NCBI RefSeq assembly: GCF_024832785.1
Contig: NZ_CP116615.1
Location: 1,178,001 to 1,242,000 of the forward strand
Reading direction: 5' to 3'
DNA from: Fontisphaera persica
GTDB lineage: Bacteria > Verrucomicrobiota > Verrucomicrobiia > Limisphaerales > Fontisphaeraceae
Length of the DNA: 64,000 nucleotides
Shown here piece by piece: positions 23,443-31,719 of the stretch. The notes below the pieces were generated by a model. It had not been told where the DNA came from. It did not search any database and saw only the letters and a program-made list of their open reading frames with translations. How positions within the stretch are numbered: position 1 is the first letter of the stretch; the number at the start of each line of letters is the position of its first letter. Position numbers and translations under genes: made by a program.

Positions 23443-24615
23443 TCAGGAGGCTATCACCCGCGCTCCATTCGCCGGTCGGGAAACGAAGCAGGAAGGCTGG
23501 ATGCCGGTGCGTTTGACATAGCCTTGGGTGATTTGGCGGGTTAGTTGTTCCACCCGGGCGGCTTCCACCAATGCCACGGCGCACCCGCCGAATCCACCCC
23601 CGGTCATCCGGCAACCGATGACGCCGCCGGATGGGCCTATATTCCGCGCCAATTCCACGACGGTGTCCAATTCCGGGCAGCTCACTTCGTAATCGTCCCG
23701 CAATGAATCGTGGCTGGCGTACATTAATTGGCCCACCACTGCCCAGTTGCCTGCCTTGATTTCACGCGCCGCCTGGGTGGTGCGTTCAATTTCGCCAATG
23801 ACATGGCGTGCGCGGCGGTACACCACCGGGTCCAGGCGGTCTTTGGCGGCCTCCAATTGGGCCAGGGTGGCATCGCGTAGCATGGGTACGCCCAGTACGC
23901 GGGCGGCTTCGTAGCATTGCTCGCGGCGTCTGGCGTATCCGCCGCCGGTCAGTTCATGTTTGACGTTGGTGTTGACAATGAGGAAGGACAGTTTGGGATC
24001 GTTCATGGGCACCAGCTCGGTTTGGCGTGAGCGGCAGTCGAGCAGGAGCAGATGCCCAGCCTTGCCCATGACGGAAATGAACTGATCCATGATGCCGCAG
24101 GGCATCCCGGCATACTCATGCTCGGCTTTCTGGCAAAGCAGCGCCTTCTGCACAGGGTCGAGTTGACGGCTCGTCACGACTTCCAGCAAGGTCGCGGTGG
24201 CCACCTCCAGGGAGGCGCTGCTGCTCAGACCACCGCCGAGGGGCACGTCGCTTTCAATAAAAATGTCGAGGGCCGGAAGTTGGATGCCCAAATCCTGGAA
24301 GCCGGCAATGACACCGCGCACGTAATTGGCCCAGGCGGGTTCGCCTCTGGCCACCTTGCCGTTGAGCGGGATTTCCACCATCTCCGGTTTTTCCCCACTG
24401 CAAAGGCGCAGGCGCATGGCGCCGTTGGAGGCCGGCGCCGCGGCGGCCAGCGTGCAGTTTTCAATGGCCATGGGCAGCACAAACCCGTCGTTGTAGTCCG
24501 TGTGCTCCCCAATCACGTTGACGCGGCCAGGCGCGGCAGCCAGCCAGCGGGGCGCCTGGTTGAATTTGACGGTGAACTGTTGCTTTGTTTTCTGAACCAA
24601 ATGATCAAGCGACAT
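23443..24615 (-). CDS. galK: Galactokinase
   Basis: A 390-residue GHMP kinase that makes galactose-1-phosphate. The galactose-binding signature APGRVNVIGEHTDYNDGFVL is followed by the ATP-binding motif PLGGGLSSSASLEVATATLL and the third motif GCRMTGGGFGGCAVALV. The catalytic Asp lies in AGMPCGIMDQFISVMGK. ATG 24615 (MSLDHLVQKTKQQF) gives the normal N-terminal length; the in-frame codon at 24660 would add an unrelated extension. First gene of a likely galK-galT operon. Confidence 0.95.
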   Translation of the reverse strand: MSLDHLVQKTKQQFTVKFNQAPRWLAAAPGRVNVIGEHTDYNDGFVLPMAIENCTLAAAAPASNGAMRLRLCSGEKPEMVEIPLNGKVARGEPAWANYVRGVIAGFQDLGIQLPALDIFIESDVPLGGGLSSSASLEVATATLLEVVTSRQLDPVQKALLCQKAEHEYAGMPCGIMDQFISVMGKAGHLLLLDCRSRQTELVPMNDPKLSFLIVNTNVKHELTGGGYARRREQCYEAARVLGVPMLRDATLAQLEAAKDRLDPVVYRRARHVIGEIERTTQAAREIKAGNWAVVGQLMYASHDSLRDDYEVSCPELDTVVELARNIGPSGGVIGCRMTGGGFGGCAVALVEAARVEQLTRQITQGYVKRTGIQPSCFVSRPANGARVIAS

Positions 24616-24799
24616 ATTAGTTTTGATTATCCTATTTTGAGCCGTCAGGCAAGGACGCAAAAAGGTCTATGTTGCCCTGGACGGCACCATGCTCGTTTGC
24701 GTTGCTTTCGCCCGCGGTCATGACTTTGGGGGGGCTAACACGCCGGGCCAAATCTGGCGCAGCGGCAGTTTTGCCTCTCCCGCGATGCACTGCCAACGG

Positions 24800-27700
24800 C
24801 TACTTCTGTTCCACTACCCGCGAGAAGCCGACATCAATGTACTGGCCACCGCCGGTTTGACGGCAGCGGACCGCAATGACGTTGCTGCCCGGTTTTAGAG
24901 CTTTAAGCGCGGCGGCGTTGATGGGAAACTCCTCGTAATCGGTGGTGTATCCCGAGGCGGTGGCGGCCAGCACGCCATTGATATAGACTTCCATATCTTC
25001 GTCGTGATGCGCCTTGAGGACGATGCCCTGCACGTTGACTTCTGGCAGTTGGAATTCGCGCCGCAGCCAGATGGAGGGCGTATTCCACACGGTGCCAATG
25101 ATGGATCCAGGCGTGCCTGCGGTGCCGAAGCCTGCTTTGCCTTCGCGCCAGTTACGGTCATCGAAATCCGGCTTCATCCAGTTGTCTGCCGGCCGCTGGG
25201 TGGTGAAACGCCAGGTGACCGCCTCGTCCTGAGCGGTGGGCACCACGGTCAGCAGCACGGGGGGCTTGGGCATGGGCGCGAAATTGGCGGCTTTGGTTTT
25301 ATCGCGCCCGGCATATTTTTGCCATACCGCCTTGTCATAGAGCATTTGCACGAACACCCCGCCCACCACCGGACGCGCGGTGAATCCCACTTTGCGCGCG
25401 TTATGGGTGTGGTACCAGTCCGTCATGGGCGAGCGGTCCGGGGTTTCATTCAAGAAAAGCATGATGGGATTGATCAAGGCTTCAAAGTCCTCGCGGTTTT
25501 GGGTAAGCGTGGCCGTCCAGGTAATCCAGTCCAACTTGGTGTAGGTGGAGCGGTTGTCCAGGGGCAGGCCATACTTGTTTTGAATCTTGCGGTAAAAGGC
25601 CATCTCCTTTTTCAGGACGCTTTCCGGGAAGATGTTGAAGCCCAGGATGCGGTCCCAAATCAGGTTGTATTTCTGGCTCCAGGTGCCGGGCCGATCAAAG
25701 GCCAGACGGAATTTTTCGCCGTCATCGGCTTCCTTGATCCAGCGGGCGGCAAATTCACGGGCCAGATTGAGGTATTCATTGGCCTTGGCCTGATCGCCAC
25801 GCATTGCGCACAGCTTGCCATAGGAGGCCAGCCCCATGATGGCCTTGGCGCTCAGGTTGACGTTGTGGGCCAGATGGCCGGCAAAGTCGTCCGTGCAGAG
25901 CTGATTTTCGGGGTCGTAACCTTTATCCTTGAGATATTCCGCCCACTGGGTGAGTTGTTTCCAATAAAGGCTGGCAAAATTGGCGTTGCCTTCCATTTGC
26001 GCCACGGCGGCCATGAGGATGAGCAGATTGCCTGATTCTTCCACCGGCATTTGATCGCGTTCCGAACGCTCGCCACCGCCGTACACCTGGCCGTTGGCCT
26101 TGGGGTAGGTGCCCAGGTCATGGGGCGCGAAGGGAAATTTCCAGCGGTCGCTGGCCGCGTAATTCATGAACGGCACAAGGAAAGATTTGGCCAGCGATGG
26201 GCCAAACAGCAGGAATTGCGGGGCCATGGGATAAAACACGTCCGAAGTGCCAATGCAGCCATTGCTGTGATTTTCCTTGGAGAACTGGAGTGGCTGGCCA
26301 TTTTCATCAGCCACAAATTTGCCTGCGGCAAAGCATTGGCGGTAAGCCAGCGCGGCGAGCTTGGCATAATTGGCGCCGCCGGCGCGGGTGAGGTCGGCCA
26401 TCAGTTCGACATCAAAATTGGCGCAGCGCTGTTTGAGAGAGGCATACTCGCGGGCTGAGGCTTCCAGCAGGTCTTTGGCTTCCCAGCCATTGCGCCGCCA
26501 GTAGGGGCGCAGGTTTTTGCGCATGTATTGGATGGAATAAATGTCGTCATAGGCCAGCATGAGCCAGCGGGAGACGGGCAGGGCGCCGACCTTGCCCACT
26601 TCCAGCGCCATGGCCATGACCGGGGCCTCGCTGGCTGCCACCGGAACGGCCAATTTGGCCATCGGCCATTCACCGCCGCTGGCAAAGGCCCCGCGGGCCA
26701 GGCTGGCTGGCAGAAGGCGCGAAGCTTTTACATTTTCCTTGGGAGCCGCAAGATAGAGATAGCCCCAATCAATACGCAGGTCGTCACCTTTTTTGGCAAG
26801 GATGGGTTGGTCCTGGGAACCCATTTTAAGCACGGCCAGCGCCGCCGTGTCTTCCATGGAAAAGGTTACCTGTTGGCGGGTTTCGTTGACGGTGATTTCA
26901 GCGTTGGCATCAAAATACACCGCAACTTCATGAGTTTTCCCATCGGTGGAACGAACATCATAGGTAACGTAAGTCACCGGGCGGGAGAGAATGTCTATGT
27001 CTTCGGGCAAAGCCGGGGTCATGAACGTAAGGGTCAATTCGATGCCGGCGCCTTCAAACACATAAACCGAGCGGGTCGGCAGCACCAGGAGGTCTTTTTG
27101 TTCCAAGGCGGGCAAGGTGGCAGGGCTGGCGCCCATGACACGAAAGGTCTTGCCGTCCACACGGATAAGGCTGGTCAGGCGATGCGGGCGACCTGTCCAG
27201 TGGGTGGTGTCGGTATCGGTGAGTTTGTCTGCCTGAGACCAAATGCTGAAGTAGGGATCACACGCGACCAATGGCGTGGCGGGGGGAATGAGCTTGTTGC
27301 CTTCCGCCCGGCGGGGGGCTGGTGGAGAATAAACGGATTTGTTCACCGCGGTGATGGCGGCCTGGTCCATTTTGACGAGGGCGCGGTCATAGGTCATAAG
27401 GCCGTTGACTTCAATTTCAACATCCGTCGTTTGGGTGTAAACGGCCGCCGCGAGTCCACGATCCCCGGTCAGGGCGTGCATGCGTTTAATGAGCGCCACG
27501 TACGCATCGGTCAGTTCCTCCATGTTTTGGTAGCTGCGATAGCCCCAGTTGCGCTCGTCCTGCCAGGTGTGCCCTTTGATGGGCAACCCAAGCCCGCCAA
27601 ATTCACCCAGCACCACGGCGCGGTTAGGCTCCAGCGGGGGCACATCCGGGCCGGGGTAGCTATGAATGTCATGAATGTCACCGCAGCGGCGGTCGGCCCA

Positions 27701-29164
27701 GCCGCTGGCGTTGATGACCAGGCGGGTGGGGTCCCAGCTTTTGATGAGGTCCACAATGCGGCAGGTGTCCCATTGGCCCCAGCCCTCGTTGTATGGCACC
27801 CAAATGACGATGGAGGGGTGATTGTAAAACCCTTCCACCATCGCCTTAAGTTCGCGCTCAAAGTTGGCGCCCGATTCAGGGGAGCGCTTGATGTCAGGGT
27901 CGCGGCTGCCAATGTAGCGGTCGCCGCTGGGCATGTCCTGCCAGACCAGCAAGCCCAGTTTGTCGGCCCAGTAATACCACCGGGCAGGTTCAATTTTCAC
28001 GTGCTTGCGGGCCATGTTGAAGCCGAGCTTGCGGGTCATTTCAATGTCATAACGCAGGGCTTCATCCGTGGGCGCCGTATAGATGCCGTCCGGCCAGAAG
28101 CCCTGGTCCAGCGGGCCGAATTGGAAGAGCGGTTTGTTGTTCAGGCAGAGGCGCAGGATGCCCTTCTCATCCTTGCCAAGGGAAATTTTGCGCATGCCGA
28201 AATAGGAATCCACGGTATCCACCGTGCGGCCGTTTTGCGTGACCGTGATTTTTAGGTCGTACAGGAAAGGGGAGTCCGGCGACCAAAGTTTGGCATTGGG
28301 GACGGGCAAGGTCAGGCGAGGCGCCGCCTGGCCGGGAGTGGCGTTGGCGATTTCAAGCGTGGCTTCACGAACGGCTTTTTTCCCGTCATATACCACGGCT
28401 TTGACGGCCACCTTGCCGCCCGTGGTGGCCAGTTGGGCGGTGACGTCCACGGACCCATTATCCACATTGGGGGTGATAACCAGCTTTTGGATGTGGGTTG
28501 GGGCGACCGGCTCCAGCCAGACCGTTTGCCAGATGCCGCTGCACGGGGTGTACCAGATGCCATTCGGATTGCGCACCTGTTTGCCACGGGGTTGATAGCC
28601 GGCATCGGTGGGGTCCCAAACAGCCACCACGATTTCCTGCTCGCCGGCGGGGTTCAAGGCATCGGTGATATCAAAGCTGAAGGCGTCGTAGCCACCGCGA
28701 TGGGTGCCCATTTCTTTGCCGTTCACAAAGACGGTGGCTTCCCAGTCCACTGCGCCAAAGTTCAGGATGACCCGCTGGCCTTTCCAGGCGGCGGGGAGGC
28801 GGAAGGAGCGGCGATACCAGAGACGCTGGTTTTCATTTATCATTTTCATCACGCCCGAGAGGGCGGATTCAATGGGGAAGGGGACCAGAATCTGCCCGTC
28901 CCATTGGGTGGGGCGGGGGGCGTTGCGCTCCGTGATGGCATAATCCCACAGGCCGTTGAGGTTTTGCCAGCGTTCGCGCACCAGTTGCGGACGCGGGTAT
29001 TCCGGCAGGACCTTGTCAGGTCTGACGTCCTTGGCCCAGCGGGTCATGAGACGGCCCTTGGCGGGCTGCCAGGCGGCATGGACCGCCAGGGGGCCAAGGC
29101 CCAGAATGAAAGTCCAACACAAGACTTTCATCCAGGTGGTGAGGGTGAGGGATTTGGAGTGCAT
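24800..29164 (-). CDS. Secreted GH2 glycosidase fused to glutaminase-like (DUF4965/DUF1793) domains
   Basis: About 1454 residues. After a signal peptide (TFILGLGPLAVHA) comes a complete GH2 unit: sugar-binding domain (NPNGIWYTPCSGIWQTVWLE), immunoglobulin-like domain, and TIM barrel with acid/base Glu in YNEGWGQWD and candidate nucleophile Glu in VVLGEFGGLG. Then follow the DUF4964/DUF5127/DUF4965/DUF1793 units of the fungal glutaminase-A family, with landmarks ACDPYFSIWSQADKLTD, KENHSNGCIGTSDVFYPMAP and NLIWDRILGFNIFP. A last jelly-roll domain (WLRREFQLPEVNVQGIVLKA) ends the protein. GH2 members cleave beta-galactosides, beta-glucuronides or beta-mannosides; substrate here is open. Glutaminase-A-like domains usually occur without a GH2 partner, so the fusion is notable. 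The start at 29164 gives the best signal peptide; 29188 is an alternative. Confidence 0.9.
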   Translation of the reverse strand: MHSKSLTLTTWMKVLCWTFILGLGPLAVHAAWQPAKGRLMTRWAKDVRPDKVLPEYPRPQLVRERWQNLNGLWDYAITERNAPRPTQWDGQILVPFPIESALSGVMKMINENQRLWYRRSFRLPAAWKGQRVILNFGAVDWEATVFVNGKEMGTHRGGYDAFSFDITDALNPAGEQEIVVAVWDPTDAGYQPRGKQVRNPNGIWYTPCSGIWQTVWLEPVAPTHIQKLVITPNVDNGSVDVTAQLATTGGKVAVKAVVYDGKKAVREATLEIANATPGQAAPRLTLPVPNAKLWSPDSPFLYDLKITVTQNGRTVDTVDSYFGMRKISLGKDEKGILRLCLNNKPLFQFGPLDQGFWPDGIYTAPTDEALRYDIEMTRKLGFNMARKHVKIEPARWYYWADKLGLLVWQDMPSGDRYIGSRDPDIKRSPESGANFERELKAMVEGFYNHPSIVIWVPYNEGWGQWDTCRIVDLIKSWDPTRLVINASGWADRRCGDIHDIHSYPGPDVPPLEPNRAVVLGEFGGLGLPIKGHTWQDERNWGYRSYQNMEELTDAYVALIKRMHALTGDRGLAAAVYTQTTDVEIEVNGLMTYDRALVKMDQAAITAVNKSVYSPPAPRRAEGNKLIPPATPLVACDPYFSIWSQADKLTDTDTTHWTGRPHRLTSLIRVDGKTFRVMGASPATLPALEQKDLLVLPTRSVYVFEGAGIELTLTFMTPALPEDIDILSRPVTYVTYDVRSTDGKTHEVAVYFDANAEITVNETRQQVTFSMEDTAALAVLKMGSQDQPILAKKGDDLRIDWGYLYLAAPKENVKASRLLPASLARGAFASGGEWPMAKLAVPVAASEAPVMAMALEVGKVGALPVSRWLMLAYDDIYSIQYMRKNLRPYWRRNGWEAKDLLEASAREYASLKQRCANFDVELMADLTRAGGANYAKLAALAYRQCFAAGKFVADENGQPLQFSKENHSNGCIGTSDVFYPMAPQFLLFGPSLAKSFLVPFMNYAASDRWKFPFAPHDLGTYPKANGQVYGGGERSERDQMPVEESGNLLILMAAVAQMEGNANFASLYWKQLTQWAEYLKDKGYDPENQLCTDDFAGHLAHNVNLSAKAIMGLASYGKLCAMRGDQAKANEYLNLAREFAARWIKEADDGEKFRLAFDRPGTWSQKYNLIWDRILGFNIFPESVLKKEMAFYRKIQNKYGLPLDNRSTYTKLDWITWTATLTQNREDFEALINPIMLFLNETPDRSPMTDWYHTHNARKVGFTARPVVGGVFVQMLYDKAVWQKYAGRDKTKAANFAPMPKPPVLLTVVPTAQDEAVTWRFTTQRPADNWMKPDFDDRNWREGKAGFGTAGTPGSIIGTVWNTPSIWLRREFQLPEVNVQGIVLKAHHDEDMEVYINGVLAATASGYTTDYEEFPINAAALKALKPGSNVIAVRCRQTGGGQYIDVGFSRVVEQK

Positions 29165-29212
29165 AGGGTTCGTGTATTGTGAATGCATGGTTCAGGGATG
29201 TTCAGCAAGATT

Positions 29213-31651
29213 TCAAGGTTGGGGAAAAACTTTCCATTCCAAGAGACCGGCGGAGTAGCCGGGCTGCAATTGCACCTCCAGCCGCAGCGCGCCGGTGGCC
29301 ACCGGGGCGAAGCTCACGCGGTTGTAGGTGTCCTTCTTGACGCTGTATTCGCCCTGGACATTGACGGGTTTCCATTGTTGGCCGTCGCGGTACAGGATGC
29401 GCCAGGAGGCCGGCACGCGACAACTGCCGCGGCCGGTGTCATCAAACCAATAAACTTCAGTGGCGGCCACGGTGGTGGTTTGCGGGAAATCATACTGCAC
29501 CCACTCCTGCGAGCCGCGATGGTCCCAAAACGTCAGGCGCGGAATGTCATGGTCTCCACTGTTTTTGGGTTCCAGACCGTCATGGGCCGCCTTGGCGGTA
29601 TCCAAATGCCAGACATGCGAGGCGGATACCTTGCTTTGGCCGGCCAGTGTGGGCGGAGGCGGCACCTGGGCGCGGTCCGGAGTGCGCGGCAGCCAGACAG
29701 CCATTTCGCCCACGCCGCGATGATTCCAGGCGTAATAAGGCACCAGGTTGATTTCGGTGGGTTGCGTGACGACGCGGCCGTCGGAAGTTCGGGTGACTGC
29801 CTGGCCGCGCGCTTTGACCACCGTCACGCCGTGCAACAAACCGGGGCGCCATTCCGTGCGAAGCGGCGCCTGGTCATCCAGCACCAGATTGAGCGCGCGC
29901 CCTCCGTTGTCCACGGCTTCCGCGCAATAAACAATGGGGCCACGCTCGATGGCAACGCGTCTTTCGTTGGCTTTCACGGCGGGATGCGAAAGAACGCGGC
30001 GGGGAGGCATGGGGAGGGTCAGTTCCACGACATCCCCACTGCGCCAGGTGCGGTCAATGACGGCAAAGCCTTTGTCCATTTGCAGAGGTTGGCTGCGCCG
30101 ATTGACGGTCAACCGGGGAGCTCCGGCGTCAGCGCCTCCCTCCAGGTAGCGATACAAATCGCTGGGAACGGGTTGTTGGCGCGCCCAACCCGGGATGCGC
30201 ACATGCAGGGCAAAACGGGTGGCGCGCTGGGGCTTGACGGTAATGCGCACGGAGCCTTCCCAGGGGTAACGGGTGGTTTGCTCCAGACGCACTTTCTGGC
30301 CGGCGACTTCCATTTCGCCGCTGCCGCCGATGAAAAGATTTACATAAGCATGGTCGCCGCGGGTGGCGTAAATGTAGCCGGCAATGGAGGGAATGAAGCG
30401 CACCACATTGACGGGGCAGCAGGAGCAGCCGAACCAGGCCTGGCGCTGGTTGGAGCCATGATTGAATTTGGTGTGGCCGTCGGCTTCAAGCGGGTTGGGA
30501 TAGAAGAAGCGATCTCCACTGAAGGCAACGCCGGAAAGAAAACCGTTGTAGATGACCCGCTCCAGCACATCCATGTACTTGGCGTCGCCATGCAGAAGAA
30601 ACATACGGTGATTCCACAGGGCATTGGCAATGGCTGCGCAGGTTTCGAGGTAGGCGGTTTTATTGGGCAGCTCATATTTATCCCCAAAGGCTTCGCCTTC
30701 CGGCCGGGCGCCGATGCCGCCGGTCAAATGCAATTTGCCGGTGACGACGTCTTCCCAGATGCGTCCAATCGCGTCAATGTAAGCGCGTTCCCCGAGGATG
30801 GCCGCTACATCGGCCATGCCAGAGTACATGTAACCGGCCCGCACGGCATGGCCTACGGCCTCTTTTTGTTCGGTCACGGGCAGATGGTCCTGGTAATACA
30901 GGCCGTATAATGGGTGGGTTTCAGGCCGGCCACGAATGTCCAAAAGATACCGGGCCAGGTTTAGATACTTTTTCTGACCGGTGACGCGGTACAGTTTAAC
31001 CAGGCCGATTTCGATTTCCTGATGACCCGGCGGATACTGCACTTTGCCGGGGCCGAAGGTTTCGCAGAGGAAATCCGCGTTTTTAAGCGCGATGTTAAGC
31101 AGGGAGCGTTTGCCCGTGGCCTGGAAGTGAGCCACTGCCGCCTCGTAAAGATGGCCCACGTTGTAAAGCTCATGGCTGTCTTTAAGATGCGACCACCTCG
31201 TGGGGCCCGACATCGCCGGCATTTTATCCGGCGGCAAAAGGCGACGGGCAGTGTACAGATAACCGTCCGGCTCCTGCGCGGCAGTGATTTTGGCAATCAA
31301 GTCATCGAGGTATTTATCCAGCCTGGGGTCTGGGTGCATGGCCAGGATGTAGGCAGCGCCTTCGATGACTTTGTACACATCGGAATCGTCAAAGGGGATG
31401 CCCCGGAATGGCCCGGGCATGAGACCGCCGGCCTTGGCAAAATTGTCGATGCGGCCGGTTTCCTCGCACTTCTGGAAGTCGTACCAGACCGTGGTTTGCC
31501 GGTTGGTTTCAAACCGGGGGGACCAGAAGGCGTCATTCACGGTAACGGCCGTGAAAGGGACGGGTTGGTAAGGATAATCCTGCGACTGCGCGGCCGCCAG
31601 AGCGAGGACCGAGGCTCCATAAGCGGCCAGACATAATTTCAAGTATCTCAT
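29213..31651 (-). CDS. Secreted GH127-type beta-L-arabinofuranosidase
   Basis: An 812-residue exo-enzyme. A signal peptide (LKLCLAAYGASVLALAAAQS) precedes the (alpha/alpha)6 barrel. The GH127 zinc/nucleophile residues are present: Glu and Cys in NKTAYLETCAAI, and the paired cysteines in WFGCSCCPVNVVRF. In HypBA1 the equivalent ECCC set holds zinc, and one Cys is the nucleophile releasing beta-L-arabinofuranose. The C-terminal 130 residues (DGLEPKNSGDHDIPRLTFWD onward) form a galactose-binding-like domain that is also found in the next protein. Likely substrate: arabinose side chains of hydroxyproline-rich glycoproteins or pectin. ATG 31651 is chosen for the signal peptide. It lies 68 nt behind the second GH127-type gene. 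Confidence 0.9.
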   Translation of the reverse strand: MRYLKLCLAAYGASVLALAAAQSQDYPYQPVPFTAVTVNDAFWSPRFETNRQTTVWYDFQKCEETGRIDNFAKAGGLMPGPFRGIPFDDSDVYKVIEGAAYILAMHPDPRLDKYLDDLIAKITAAQEPDGYLYTARRLLPPDKMPAMSGPTRWSHLKDSHELYNVGHLYEAAVAHFQATGKRSLLNIALKNADFLCETFGPGKVQYPPGHQEIEIGLVKLYRVTGQKKYLNLARYLLDIRGRPETHPLYGLYYQDHLPVTEQKEAVGHAVRAGYMYSGMADVAAILGERAYIDAIGRIWEDVVTGKLHLTGGIGARPEGEAFGDKYELPNKTAYLETCAAIANALWNHRMFLLHGDAKYMDVLERVIYNGFLSGVAFSGDRFFYPNPLEADGHTKFNHGSNQRQAWFGCSCCPVNVVRFIPSIAGYIYATRGDHAYVNLFIGGSGEMEVAGQKVRLEQTTRYPWEGSVRITVKPQRATRFALHVRIPGWARQQPVPSDLYRYLEGGADAGAPRLTVNRRSQPLQMDKGFAVIDRTWRSGDVVELTLPMPPRRVLSHPAVKANERRVAIERGPIVYCAEAVDNGGRALNLVLDDQAPLRTEWRPGLLHGVTVVKARGQAVTRTSDGRVVTQPTEINLVPYYAWNHRGVGEMAVWLPRTPDRAQVPPPPTLAGQSKVSASHVWHLDTAKAAHDGLEPKNSGDHDIPRLTFWDHRGSQEWVQYDFPQTTTVAATEVYWFDDTGRGSCRVPASWRILYRDGQQWKPVNVQGEYSVKKDTYNRVSFAPVATGALRLEVQLQPGYSAGLLEWKVFPQP

Positions 31652-31719
31652 AAGTTTAATGATCCATCGCTTTTCAACCTGCCAGCAACTGAGGTCGTTG
31701 TCACGCCGAACCGGTGGGG

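Noticed and set aside
26528-28255. 575-codon plus-strand frame opposite the GH2 fusion gene
   Set aside because: Composition typical of an antisense shadow; the minus strand encodes clear GH2 catalytic motifs.
29183-30910. 575-codon plus-strand frame opposite the GH127 gene
   Set aside because: Shadow of the well-supported GH127 coding sequence on the other strand.
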